Shown here: positions 32,440 to 43,861 of the stretch, piece by piece | Numbering within the stretch: position 1 is the stretch's first letter | Layout: every line of letters starts with the position of its first letter | Origin: Ulva prolifera | Taxonomy: Eukaryota; Chlorophyta; Ulvophyceae; Ulvales; Ulvaceae | Length of the DNA: 64,000 nucleotides | Assembly: GCA_023078555.1 (NCBI GenBank) | Contig: CM041201.1 | Span: 5,835,172-5,899,171, forward strand | Direction of reading: 5' to 3' | The notes under the pieces: generated by a model | The model's database searches: none | What the model was told of the DNA's origin: nothing | Seen by the model: only the letters and a program-made list of their open reading frames with translations | Translations under genes and position numbers: made by a program

Positions 32440-34336
32440 GACGCAGCGACCGCACATCCGGATGCTTCCGCTGTAGACTGGGTCGACCAGGAGGACCTTG
32501 TGTGCGACGGTCGCGCTGTCGACGCGCAGCGTGTGGGTATGCACTCACAAGCAGAGCTGCTTCTGAAACAATCCAATAGATACTTGACACTAGATCTGCA
32601 CGCGGACGACTTCTGGCAGCGATTGCGTTGTGGCTATGCACATAATTCTGATTTTGCCGAGCCACCTGCATCAAACCATTACGACCCTAAGCACCAGATT
32701 TATCTGCACAAGAGCAGGCTTGTTGTCCCTGATCATATTCACTTGCGCCGGAAAATTTTATTGTGGCACCACGTACACCCCTGGCATGCACACATGGGTG
32801 TCTCTCGCACAGCGTCATTGATCACAGACTCATTTTACTGGCCAAATATACATGAGCATGTCAAAAACTTTGTGTCACAATGCCGTAGCTGTCAAACCAT
32901 GAAGTCCCCGTCGGAGCGGCAGGCAGTCATGTCCCCACTACCTGTACCTTCTGCTTGCTGGCTTGTCATGAGTGTAGACATGATCACGCAGCTGCCCAAC
33001 TCCACGTCTGGTCACAACTGCATTGTTGTTTTTGTTGATCAATTCAACAAAATGGTGAGATTGATCCCCACAGTGTCTACTCTGAATGGTCCCGGGTTCG
33101 CTGCACTGTTTTTCCGGCACATATAGCCCCATTATGGTCTGCCACTTGGCATTTGTAGTGACCGCGGTACGCAGTGGAACAATAAGTTTTTCACATCCCT
33201 GTGTGGACACCTAGGCATTGCATTGTTGCTGACATTCTCCTACCATCCTAGAGCCAATGGGCAAGTTGAGTGGTACAATTGCGTTGCAGAAGAAGCTGTT
33301 CGGCATTTCATCGGTCCTGCACATGATGATTGGGATGCATTCCTGCCACATATTGAGTTCAGCATGAATAGCTCCAAGTCAGCAGCCACGGGCTGCACGC
33401 CGTTCTCATTGAAACATATCAATCTGCCACTGTCTCCCACAGCCCTTGCGTTCAAATTGCAACAGCATCAACAACCAGTCCCAGCCGTGATGCACCGCAT
33501 GTACTTCTTCCTAGCAAAGCAAGCTCTGGTAGAGGCCAAGCGGTCAATGTGGTCGGACTTCAACAAGAAATCTGCCTGGCCAACCTTTTCTGTGGGTGAC
33601 TTGGTGCTGCTATCTATAGGCTGCTCTGCATCATCCATCTCTCCGAAAAAAGGTTACTCCGCGCTGGTTGTGTCCCTGTAAAATTCTGGAAGTAGGGGGC
33701 CGGGCCGCTGCCCATATATCATTGCCAACCACGCTGCAGCGCCTAGGTTTGCATGATGTCTTCCACTTCTCTGTGCTGAAAGCTTACAATGAGCCCTTCG
33801 ATGCTGTATGCGCCACCAGCCCTGAACCTGCCAAGTCATAGGCCACTGCAGACACGACCACTTATGAAGTTGATTGTGTAGTCAATTACATGAAGTCGCG
33901 GCATCGCGATGACGACATCTACATCGCGTGCCCTCACTACCTTGTTCGCTGGGATGGCTACGATGCATCTCATGACTCTTGGCGACCAGTTGATGAGTTG
34001 TCCGGATGCCTGGAGAAAGTTGCCGATTATCTGTTCCACAATGCCTCCAGTACTCAGAGAGCGCGCATGATTCATGAGTTTCCGCGTGAAGCGCGGCTGC
34101 ATCTGTCCCATATAGCAGCCAAGGCTGAATCCACCAGGCGTCCTGTCGCTGGGGGGAAGGTGCCCGCGGGTAGCAGCAACATTGACGATCCCAAACGCAA
34201 ACCGCGTAGACGTAGTTCTCGGTTGAGCGAATCCCATAAGGCAGCACTTTCTAGGGTCACCTACTGCAGTTGTTGTGGTAGGATGCGGACTGAGTCCGCA
34301 AAGCGCATGTGCGCTGATGCTGCCCCCCCGCTGTGA
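32440..34336 (+). pseudogene. 5'-truncated Ty3/Gypsy chromovirus remnant: integrase plus chromodomain
   Basis: The order is an H2C2 zinc finger (HHVHPWHAHMG ... CRSCQ, about 32765-32900), an integrase core with Asp in SVDMITQ (about 32975), Asp in CSDRGTQW (about 33160) and Glu in GQVEWYN (about 33260), a C-terminal segment reading LHDVFHFSVLKAY (about 33745-33785), then a chromodomain (YEVDCVVNYM ... YLVRWDGYDASHDSW, about 33865-34015) and a basic tail. The frame is broken by TAG at 33124-33126, a frameshift at an A-run near 33645 and TAG at 33839-33841. Gag, protease, RT and RNase H are absent. The chromodomain probably targeted integration to marked chromatin. Not active. Confidence 0.85.
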
Positions 34337-35502
34337 TGCTGAAGGGGACGCCTGGATGTAAGCAGACTGCCTCTGTGAGGCCGGGGATTTCCAGGCCATA
34401 GGTGATGTGAGGAGGGGGCTCCCGGGAGCAAGGCCAACCCCTGCCTAAATCTGATCCGCCAGGTTGCATGTCGCGGGTCACGAACTTGTTTTTCCATCAC
34501 GTGACTTCCATAAAACCCGACAGACCCAATTCCATCATCCCTGAACTCACCTATGTGTGCAGTAAGAAACTTGCCAGTCCCTGAGATCCCACAAGATCCG
34601 ACATCCCATTCCCTCGTCCAGCGTCGACGCTTTCTCCAGAATCGCCAATTGTTGCTAGATGCCACTACAATGCCAGCGCTTGGAGACTACCACTCTCAGT
34701 ACCTCACTGACCTCTGCCATGTCAGAAGAGTTACCCGCAGGCTGCCTGATGCAGTCCTAGACCTAAATGAGGCCATGAGTGAAATGATTAACTGCTGCTC
34801 AGGTTGACAATTGTTGCCAGAGTACTTCCATGATCTATGCGATGCGTTCCCCAGCTAGCTTCAGAACTAGCCTTACCGCCAACAAGGTCACTAATCCGTA
34901 TTCCAGATGACCAGACCCTTCTTTGTAAATACCACAACGTCACGGAGGTGTTGTAATGGCCAACTCTGCTCAGAAGCACACATATTCCAGATATGCAGGC
35001 ACCAACTGTGGATGCATGTGTATCTCAGGCAGATGCCCTGCTAACATATGCCAGCCAAAAGTATACCAAAGATATCAGAGGTGATTCATACCTCAGAGTG
35101 CATGCCTGTACCACGTCACAGCTGTGCACATGAGCTGCATGCATACAGCTACATGTGCATAATTCCACATGCCCAAAAAGTGCCACCAGCATCTCTCAGC
35201 GTGTATAATCTCACATACCAATCCCATACATCATGCCACATTATGCCACACCCTTTTGGCAGTGCGAAGTGCCAGCACAGCATGTGACACGTTATGCATG
35301 CGGAGCATGCATACCCCTGGACGGCGCTTGCGCACGCCAAGGGTGCAGCGTCAAGGACCGTGCCAGCCCAGTCTACGTATGCGTCTCCATGCTGCACGAC
35401 CTTGCTGCATTGGATTGACAGAAGATCATACATGCCAAATCCCAATGCCCGCAGAAGATCGCCAAATCTCGCGGGATGCTGCACCCTCATCCGTACAGAG
35501 GT
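34337..35502. other. Gypsy-proximal AT-balanced spacer; no gene
   Basis: GAAGGGGACG at 34340 resembles a polypurine tract, and the following 34350-34800 could be part of the chromovirus 3' LTR (CATAAAACCC at 34510 is TATA-like). No second copy exists in the window to prove this. The rest carries only short open frames. Confidence 0.35.
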
Positions 35503-35507
35503 CAACG

Positions 35508-35882
35508 TGTTATAAACGAGAACCTATTATGTGTGCATTAGGAGGTTAGTAGTGCCTATACCTGGAGAGCCGCCAGGTCGTACGAAAGGGCACTACACAG
35601 ATCAGGGAGTATACTGCACTGGATGCAAGACAGTGCAGGAACCTATGGAAGATGTAAGAGAAAGGTTACTTCATACTTGGACGCATACGACTATATGCGA
35701 CCATTCGTGCATGTCTACCGTGGCCCAATGACAATGGCCCGGGGCGAGCCGCTCTCGGAGCGCCCCAAGTATGCTCATGCATACTATCCTAACATAACAC
35801 GGGTTGGGCCCTTGGCCACCATACCCATGCGCAGACTTGCGCGTCATGCATTGCATGTGTACATAGACACTGCTTTATGACA
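35508..35882 (-). repeat. Copia-1 3' LTR
   Basis: On the plus strand it runs TGTTATAAACGAG ... CTTTATGACA. It is identical to the partner LTR except for eight single-base changes. The element-sense orientation is minus. An inverted partial copy of this LTR family is at 54262-54524. Confidence 0.97.
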
Positions 35883-35893
35883 CTCCCCTAGAA
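35883..35893 (-). other. Copia-1 polypurine tract
   Basis: Read on the minus strand, TTCTAGGGGAG ends exactly at the 3' LTR start TGTCATAAAG, the expected place for plus-strand priming. Confidence 0.75.
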
Positions 35894-36442
35894 GGTCTTC
35901 TGATCTTGAATCAGATGCAGCTTCTCTTGAACGTCCTTCAATGCAGGTCCAGGCAAAACCTTAGTGAAGACATCAGCTAACTGGTCTTTGGTCCCTACCC
36001 ACTGCACTTGGATCTCATCCGCCTCTACAAATTCTCGGACCCGTAGGTGCCGCACTCGAATATGTTTGGACCTATCACTAGAGATTGGATTGTTTGCAAG
36101 GATATTCGCACTTTTATTATCTCCCCAAAGCACCGGTTTGTCTGGACGAAGATGCAAGTCTAGCAACAATTGCTTGGCCCACATCAACTGGTTTGCTGCA
36201 CTACTCATTGCTATCAATACTGCCTCGGTCGTATCACCAGCTGTGATCGCTTGTCTCTTTGACCTCCAGAACACAGCATCGCCATACACCCGTAGGAGTA
36301 GGCCACTTACGCTCTTCAAACTCTTGTCATTTGCAAAATCAGCATCAGTGTATCCCTCAAGCAAACAGCTCTTCTCAGACGAGCCCTTAAACACCATACA
36401 AAGTCCCTTCGTGGACTGCAGGTATCTCAGCACATGCTGCAC
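35888..36442 (-). pseudogene. Copia-1 RNase H segment
   Basis: Continues the RT frame after an in-frame TGA. It shows the connection motif VLRYLQSTKG, then FWRSKRQAITAGDTTEA, LWGDNKSANILA and HIRVRHLRVREFV, ending QLADVFTKVLPGPAL. These are the standard Copia RNase H landmarks, including the Asp of the DN pair. The stop just upstream stands where other elements have Trp before SAVQHV, so a TGG-to-TGA change explains it. Confidence 0.9.
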
Positions 36443-36448
36443 CGCTGA

Positions 36449-37399
36449 TCAACGCTCCTTTAAGCTACACCCCATATGCTTGGCCAAAGCATTACAGGCA
36501 TAAGAAATATCAGGTCGCGTAACTACAGCGAGGTACTGGATTCCCCCTACAGCACTCATGAACTGAGCGTGCTCTGCCTGAGTGGCAACCTCAAGGTCAG
36601 GGTAGTCCTTCGCGCTCCTCAACTGTTGCCGTGGCACCAGTGGAGTCGGACTGGGTCTGCAATCTGCCATGCTAAACTTTTCTAGCAGATTCACAATCTT
36701 CTGCTCTTGGGACAACGTGATCGTTCTCTTCTTCCTGTCACGCTTGATAGAGGCGCCTAATGCCCAAGACAAATTGCCTAAGTCCCTTCCGGTGAACACT
36801 ATGAGAATTCGGTCTATCAACTTCTTCAGGCCCGTGGACCGTCCGAAGATAAACAAATCATCAACCCATAGGAAGATGAAACATCTACCAGTTTTCCTAA
36901 CATACAGTGCAGGGTCTGAGTGTGAGCGAACAAAGCCCATCTCACCCAGTAGACGTGCAAGCGCCTTGTGCCATTCACGTACTGCTTGCTTCAAGCCATT
37001 CAGGGTCTTCAGCAGTTTCCACACTCGAGTGGTGCCATCGTTCATGACCTGGGGATGTTCTACATAAACGGTCTCATTCATGTCCCCATTGAGAAAGGCA
37101 CACTGGATGTCTACGTGTTTCATCTCTAAATCTTCCACTGAAGCTATTGACAGAACAACACGAAGAGTGGCATAGCTCCCTACTGGAGCCCACGTCTCAA
37201 AGAAATCTACACCCTCCTCCTGGGTAAACCCTCTAGCAACATACTGCGCCTTGTAACGCTGGATCTCTCCGGTAGGTCCCCTCTTAATCTTCATGACCCA
37301 CTTACCAGAGATGACCTTAGCCCCTACTGGCAATTCTACCAATACATAGGTGCCATGCTCACTCAAAGAGTTCACTCTTCCTCCAGAGCTACCATCCAC
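36449..37399 (-). pseudogene. Copia-1 reverse transcriptase segment
   Basis: Begins at the ISGKWVMKIKRG motif and carries WAPVGSYATLRVVLS, HVDIQCAFLNGDMNE, LNGLKQAVREWHKAL and the catalytic-box variant FLWVDDLFIFG (usual YVDD). It is shifted by one frame relative to the preceding segment (37372-37689, ending EKWMVALEEE), which overlaps it by 28 bases. It ends at a TGA before the RNase H segment. Confidence 0.93.
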
Positions 37400-39152
37400 T
37401 TCTCCCTATCAGGCCTAGCCAACGCTGCCTTCCAGGGTGGATTGTCTGGATCAGCAGGTTTCTTCTTCATGACAGCAGCAACCCGGCGGGATGGACGTCG
37501 CCGGCTTGACTGACCACCGCCATGTTCCACATGCTCAGCTATCTCTTCATCAAGCAACGCACTGTCAGCCGTAGCTGCCATGCTTGAACTGCCCGCAACC
37601 TTTGGTGCTACTGTCTGCTCACTCACATCACTATGCTCATCATCACAAGCTACAGCATCTATCGCAGCAACATCTGCATGTGGGATCAAGCGCCTGCGTA
37701 CAAGCGGGTTCCATTTTTGTCAAACTGGACCAGACTGCGCTTCCTGCCCATGGGCGTCAGCAGCAGCGTCATCATGCAAACTAATCTCCTTAGCAGGACG
37801 CATGAACTTGCCAGCGAGAGGTGAGCTGGGCGGACTTACCTCTCCCCTAGGGGACACAAATCCACCACAAATCCACCTCCTGAACTGAACATGATTTCTT
37901 CCCCTGGACCCAGGCGGCTAGCCATAGCTTGGCCAAACCCGGGCATGTCAAGGGAGGGTCCCCCAACATCACTTGCGTTACCTCGCGGCGGGGCAGCTGC
38001 TCCCGCCGCGGGAGTTGGTGGCGGATGTTGTTCCTCAACGCCGTCCATGACGCTCACCTCATCAGTCTGTGGGGCATTTGACCTCGCAGCTCTGGCGGGG
38101 CTGCCAGATTCCCGAGCTCTCCCCTACTGGGCACGGCTCCTGGTGACGGGCCTCATGTCGATCTGAGCGCCACTCAAGTCCCGGAAGTTGTGGACGTTGG
38201 AATAGTTGAGAGTGGCCCTATTGGCATACATCTCCCCCGACTGAGGAGGACAGCGCACTGCTGCCTGCCCCAACACTTTGGTGCGCACGACATCATGCAC
38301 TCCTTCCACCACCTCAGGTGTGGACATCCTAGTTCTCCCTTGCAACTCTACCGGACCATCCGGCTCACCGACTCTGGGCGCGATGCTACGACCTACTTGC
38401 AGTTCCTCACGCAAGTCACGCAGTTCTGGCGTGTCCCCCATTTGCTGCGCGGGCGCCTGCTGGATGAAATCACTGTCATGTAGTTCACCAAGTTGTCTAC
38501 CTATGGCGAACCCATCGAAATCAAAAGAAGCAGCGCCATGCACGCGCATGTGTTCTTTGCGGGACTCAATAAAATCAAGATCGGGAAACGGAGGGGCACC
38601 AGACATCACACATTTCTCCAGATCGGGACCAAACGTCAACTCCTCTTCCGGGCCCATAGGCACCAGAGGCACATTTCCCCGCGTCACAGTATCTAGCGTA
38701 CGCAAGTGATCACGCAACATGGCAGCAATGTATGCCATTTGCCGCACCTCCAGCACTCTGCCACCCCCGGGGCAACGCTGGAAGACTCTATTCATGTGGG
38801 GCCCTTGCCGTGGCCCCATCCACAGTACAAGTTCACCCGTGGGGTCTAACCTACGCAACTTATCAGAATCAAGGTAGACGTAGACCGGCAGCCCCCATGG
38901 GAGCATCTGCGCAATCATGAGCTTGACACGCTCAGAGTCATATGTCTCTTTGTAGAACAACATATACGGGATGACATCTGCAAGATCATCGTCTATCCAC
39001 TCTTTCCGCAGCATTTCGTTTTCTTTTGCTTGATCGATCTGCTGCTTAATTCGTTCTATATTTTCTTTGCTAGGTGCGACAGCCGAAATGTCGGCAGTGG
39101 TCTTATGGACCCCCCCAAAACTGCACTGTATTGATGTCCCTACCCGTCGCAT
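37372..39152 (-). pseudogene. Copia-1 integrase C-terminal / linker region
   Basis: Made of two open segments, 38124-39152 and 37372-37689, with a frame break between about 37690 and 38124. It holds the GKT-like block LRRLDPTGELVLWMG, typical of the Copia integrase C-terminus, followed by a poorly conserved acidic linker with RKRRPSRR-like basic runs. It joins the integrase segment upstream by a frameshift near 39120 (FWGG). Confidence 0.75.
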
Positions 39153-40032
39153 TCCTATATCTACCTAAATTGGCCAAAAGGCGATCAAGCTTGTCCGCAA
39201 GATGTTCCATCTTCAGGCGGTTCATGACAGCGGATCTAGGAACCGGATTCGCTGCAGCGGTCCCACACATCATCCCCTCAGGCCATGCACGGCGTGTTAT
39301 GTTGGTTGGACACATGAGCGCTCTCAATCTATCAGAAGTGGCACCACATTCACGCTCAGCTATGTCATTGCCCTGATGATTGCCTGGTGCACAGTCTTCC
39401 CAAACAATGTGCTTGTCACGAAGAGTGGCCTGGAAGACGTGGCCCAGAAATTCTCCGCCGCGGTCACCACGCAAGAATCTAACACGTCCTGGAACAGGCG
39501 GCTGGCCTTTCTTGATGACAACTTGCCCAGGAACAACTGTAGAATTGCAGTGTTCTATGATCTCTACTAGCAATTCAGGCACTCTGGACTTTGCATCCAT
39601 AGGGATAGTGAATCTAAAACGGGAAAATTCATCAACTACAATCTGCGCATACTTTGCCTTCCCAACTCCCATAGGAGTAATGGGACCTAGAACATCTGCA
39701 TGCAAGCATGCCCTCGGATACGTCGCACAAGAGTGCGTGACTGTCTCGCCGTGCTGGCTACTAGACCTGGTACCATTTCTAGCAATCATACAGCCGTGGC
39801 ATTTCTCTATCTCATCGCTCCGTTTTGCTGGATCAATACGCAAGCCCTGGTACATCTTGGCCTTAGCCATCAGACGCAGGTTTGTGGCTCCTGTGAGAAA
39901 ACTAACATGAGACAAGAATGTAGAATCAATTTTTCTTGTCCAGGCACATTTGGAGACCCAACTAAAGCAGCTACACGACTGTACGAGACCTCGTCGTCCA
40001 CTAGTTTCGCAACCGAATTGGCAGCAGACCAA
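39103..40032 (-). pseudogene. Copia-1 integrase segment
   Basis: Shows CHGCMIARNG (end of the zinc-binding region), Asp in HADVLGPITP, Asp in LRGDRGGEFLG, and Glu in GNDIAERECG: the D,D,E catalytic triad with Copia spacing. The beginning overlaps the gag-protease frame by 163 bases in another frame, so a frameshift lies near 39925, within QEKLI/DSTFLS. Confidence 0.93.
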
Positions 40033-41237
40033 ACAGCGGGATTACTGACTCGCGAGCCCCATAGGACTGGCTTTCCCACATCCGTCGTCACAACAAACAC
40101 CGGCCGATTCTGGTGGTCATGTGATTGAGTAATCCGACCCTCCTTGTGGCCCATGGCCTGGTCAGAAAACCCAGGTACAAAAACAAGATCACCTCCTTCT
40201 GTGGCCACACACGTTTGCAATGTGATGCCGACATTCTTCAACAAATGTGTAGACAAAATGTTGAAAGGACAGTGCGGCACATACAAGCAATTCGGGATCT
40301 CAATGGTCACATCTTTGATCTCCCCATCCATTGTGACATAGGACCCCAGACGGAAACATAAAGTTCCCTCCCCTAAAACTGGAATATCATCATCCCCTAT
40401 TGGATGAATGCACTCTACAGATGCAGCATGCATTGACAAGAACAGCTCGGGGTTCCTAATGACATGGACATGAGATCCGCTGTCCACCAGGAAGTTCAGG
40501 CTTTCGCCCAGGTGCGCAACATCCGTCAAGGAGAAGTCGTCGCTAGGAAATCGCACGATAGCAACAGAGTTGCCATTGCCTCGTCCTCGTCCGCGTCCTC
40601 TGCCGGCGCCTCGTCCCTGGCGGCTGGCGTTGTTGGCAGCCTGGTTCTGAAGATTCTTCCTGACTTCCGGATGCTGATCCGGGCAGCCCTTCTGGAGGTG
40701 TCCAGTCTTCTTGCATACGTGGCAGGTGCGCGTCTTGCCATTGGCGATTGCGGCGACAGCTGCCGGTTGTCCTCGGTTCCCATTGCCCCCTCTGTAGCCA
40801 TGGCCTTGGCCGTGGCCTCGGCCTGCTATGCCACCACCATGTGCGGGCCCACAAGCATCTAAAGCCTGGGCATGGTTGGCAATGGCAGCTATCTGAGTCG
40901 GGAAATCTTTTCCGCCCTGCTCACTACGCAATGATACATACTCTCGGCCGAGAGGCTCGAACAACTTGTTGCTGACCTGATATGGAGCAGGGGCAGCACC
41001 GAGAGCAGTAAGCTGGTCCACCAGCGACATGATGAGGGTACAATAATCCTCAACTTGTTTTGCCCTGGCACCTCTGAGCGTGGCACGAGAGAACCTATCC
41101 CAGAGACTCCTAACCTCAGCCTCTTTGCTGGGCATATACTTGGCTCTCAAGGCAGCCCAAATATCACACAGCGCAGTATGAACCCGGACATATTCTAAGT
41201 CTTGTGCAGGCAGATGAAAACAGACCACAGCCAACAC
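39870..41237 (-). pseudogene. Copia-1 gag C-terminus and protease
   Basis: Contains the gag segment YVRVHTALCDIWAALRAKYM, a CCHC knuckle CHVCKKTGHLQKGC and the aspartic protease motif FLVDSGSHVHVIRNP. It matches copy 2 (55117-56460) almost throughout, which confirms the frame. A Gly/Arg-rich stretch after the knuckle may bind nucleic acid. Confidence 0.93.
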
Positions 41238-41815
41238 CTTATCATGGACACTCGTCTCAGGTCAGTGGGGAAAACAATGAACAAATGGTACAGGCCATGG
41301 CCTTTCAACCATAGCTCGACACGGAACTCAAAGGTTGAGAACCTCTTGCCCCTTGCAAAATCCCAAGACGGGGTCTTGCCTTTGTCTATTGCGGGTTCAC
41401 GCACAGACACAGCTCTCATTGCATCTACAATAGCATTAGCATCGACTACAGTACCAGGCGGATGGAGATCAGCGACAAGGTCAACATTGCCTTGAGCCAT
41501 AGCTCGCTGCGCAGCAGCCTGAGCCTCAGCATCTGATCGCGCCTGTTCCGCTCGCTGTAAAGGATCAAGGAGAGTTTTTGCTTCAACTTGGGCGCGCATT
41601 GCCATAGCATTGGCAGCCTCAAGCTGAGAGACAGCTCGGGCAGCAGCAGCATGCCCTCGGGTGCCGGCTGCAGGGCCTTGTGAGCTAGCATCAGCTCCTG
41701 CAGCCCTACCTGTGGCTTGAGCAGCTGCAGCCATGGCCGAGCGCTCAACCTCGAGTCTTTGTGCATCAGCCATAGCTTCAGCATCAAAGTTCTCGACTGA
41801 TTCAGGATTAGACAT
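41195..41815 (-). pseudogene. Copia-1 gag N-terminus
   Basis: Starts MSNPESVENF at 41815 and is Ala/Gln-rich and probably coiled (long AQAAAQRAM, EQARSDAEAQ runs), then WDFARGKRFSTFEFRV, a typical gag entry. A frameshift near 41225 separates it from the remaining gag (VLAVVCFHLPAQDL). Confidence 0.85.
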
Positions 41816-42054
41816 CTACCTGCAGCGAAACAAATCTGCTTTCGCTAAGGGTCAAGTCGATCAAACCCGTAGGCTTTGACGACGCACAATCCTAAACCGT
41901 CGTCATTCAGTTCACAATCAAACATGTGACAACCTGTGACATTATGACGGTTGATCTGGTCATTGATTACGCACTGATGACAGTGCGGTTGCCCGTAGCC
42001 GCGCGCAATCATATGACAACCACCACATCGCGCAACTAATGCAGCGACACAACA

Positions 42055-42068
42055 CATCACCGATACCA
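42055..42068 (-). other. Copia-1 primer-binding site
   Basis: Minus-strand TGGTATCGGTGATG directly follows the 5' LTR end ATAACA. The first seven bases match the complement of an initiator-Met tRNA 3' end (TGGTATCAGAGC in many plant Copia elements). Copy 2 has the same first 12 bases (54113). Confidence 0.85.
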
Positions 42069-42443
42069 TGTTATAAACGAGAACCTATTATGTGTGCATT
42101 AGGAGGTTAGTAGTGCCTATACCTGGAGAGCCGCCATGTCGTACGAAAGGTCACTACACAGATCAGGGAGTATACTGCACTGGATGCAAGGCAGTGCCGG
42201 AACCTATGGAAGATGTAAGAGAAAGGTTACTTCAGACTTGGACGCATACGACTATATGCGACCATTCGTGCATGTCTACCGTGGCCCAATGACAATGGCC
42301 CGGGGCGAGCCGCTCTCGGAGCGCCCCAAGTATGCTCATGCATACTATCCTAACATAACACGGGTTGGGCCCTTGGCCACCATACCCATGCGCAGACTTG
42401 CGCGTCATGCATTGCAGGTGTACCTAGACACTGATTTATGACA
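42069..42443 (-). repeat. Copia-1 5' LTR
   Basis: Partner of 35508-35882. TSD CAACG follows at 42444-42448. Confidence 0.97.
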
Positions 42444-42448
42444 CAACG

Positions 42449-43861
42449 AGCAGCGTAATTCTACAGTTCCACAGGGCTATCAGTAGCGAGGACAGCACAA
42501 AGCAGGGATGGGCGTGGGCAGATATATTCCAAGTGTTTTGCTGTGATCAACACATTTACCTTTGGTCGATTGGGGCGCTTCTGTTCCAGTCATTCCACTA
42601 CATGTGTGCAGCATTGTTACCCATGTCTCTCTCTCCTATCGCTTTCTGTACGCTCGCTAGGGTTCCCAGCTCCCTGCGGTGCCCGATCATTCAACATGGA
42701 CGGTGACGGGTGAGCCGCCATCGAACGCCCCGGGAGGCCGCGGCCGAGGCCTTTGGAGAGCCTGCTCAATGCGGGGCTGTCTGTGTGTGGCGGTCTGGGT
42801 GTTTGTATCGGTTGTTGGGGGCGCTTTGGGTTTTGTGTGCGTTGGTTGTGGCTGTGGCGCTGGTGCGTTGGAACCTTGGTGGTCATGCTCGTGCGGTGCT
42901 TGCTGAATTCGCCGCCTTCATCCTTGCATCAGGCAAGACACCGTCGTCACCCCACACGTGTCAATGTCCGATAGGATACGGCTCAGTAAATTCAGATTTA
43001 CTTTAAATTACTTTACTTGACACAGATTATCCCCTAGGCAATGCAGCACAGCCGTCCTTCTGGAAGGACAAAGGCGGCGAGGCAGGCAGCCCCGCGGGAC
43101 CCGTGCGCACGACAAGAACAGGAACAGGAGCACCGTGCGCACAAGCCAGCGCAGTCACTTCACCTGCAAGTTTCTCACCCAGCACGGAGTTTGTGCCCTG
43201 TTCCAGTAAGTGGCTTCAGGAGCCTTTCGTCTGTTAAAGAATGGCGTACCACCGCCACGGAGCTTCCATCAATCCAGAGGGTGCGCCAAGACTAGACAAT
43301 GTCGAGGCTAAGCGGCGTGGTTTTACAAGGACAAAGTCAGAGAGGCCGGTAGCACCGCAAGGGCAACGCACAAACGCACCAACGCCACCGACGATAGCGG
43401 ATGCAGACCAACATCGCACCCGGCCTCAGCTGCCCAGTACCGCCAGACGACTATAACCAGCTTGGCGCGTCCCGTGCGGGCGCATTTCGCGGCTGTTTCT
43501 CTGTGTCCCGGCTCCACCGTGCGCTACGGACAGCCTGATCATCGATGCGCCATTTTCTACACAACGACAAAGGGTGTCACAAAACCGCGTTGACATGTTA
43601 TAGGAAGGCCCAGCATCATGAGTTGTCGCCAGGACAGGCCACCTCGAAGTGCGCAAGCGTATGTGGTCCCGCAGCGTAGAGCGACCACGCCCGGCAGCAT
43701 CGCTCAGCCCCGCGGCCTTGGCGATCTGGAGCATGGATGCTTAAAGGTGATGTTCAGTATTCGCCGCACCTGCTATCTATGGATTTATCGGGTGAGCCTG
43801 TATGATCATATTGTGACTTCTGTCGCCAGCAGTGTGTCGTTGCGTTGCACATGTGTGACCG
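42449..43861. other. Spacer with decayed repeat pieces; no gene supported
   Basis: A G/T-rich patch (42780-42880) lies here. Two segments near 43056 and 43325 share GGACAAAG followed by a GGCAG-CACCGC-like run with each other and with 30218. One reading at 43140-43200 (HFTCKFLTQHGVCALF) faintly recalls the Cys-rich tail of DNA transposases. I see no intact gene. Confidence 0.4.

Larger units (their letters stand above)
35508..42443 (-). mobile_element. Complete-length Ty1/Copia LTR retrotransposon (6,936 bp), frame-broken
   Basis: Two 375-base LTRs (35508-35882 and 42069-42443) flank gag, protease, integrase, RT and RNase H in Copia order on the minus strand. The 5-base target duplication CAACG stands at 35503-35507 and 42444-42448. 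The primer-binding site TGGTATCGGTGATG adjoins the 5' LTR and the polypurine tract TTCTAGGGGAG adjoins the 3' LTR. The LTRs differ at 8 of 375 positions (2.1%), so insertion is not very old, yet the coding frame has at least four frameshifts and one stop. It could only move in trans. Confidence 0.97.

Noticed and set aside
34350..34800. Gypsy 3' LTR
   Set aside because: No second copy or TSD in the window; kept only as a possibility.
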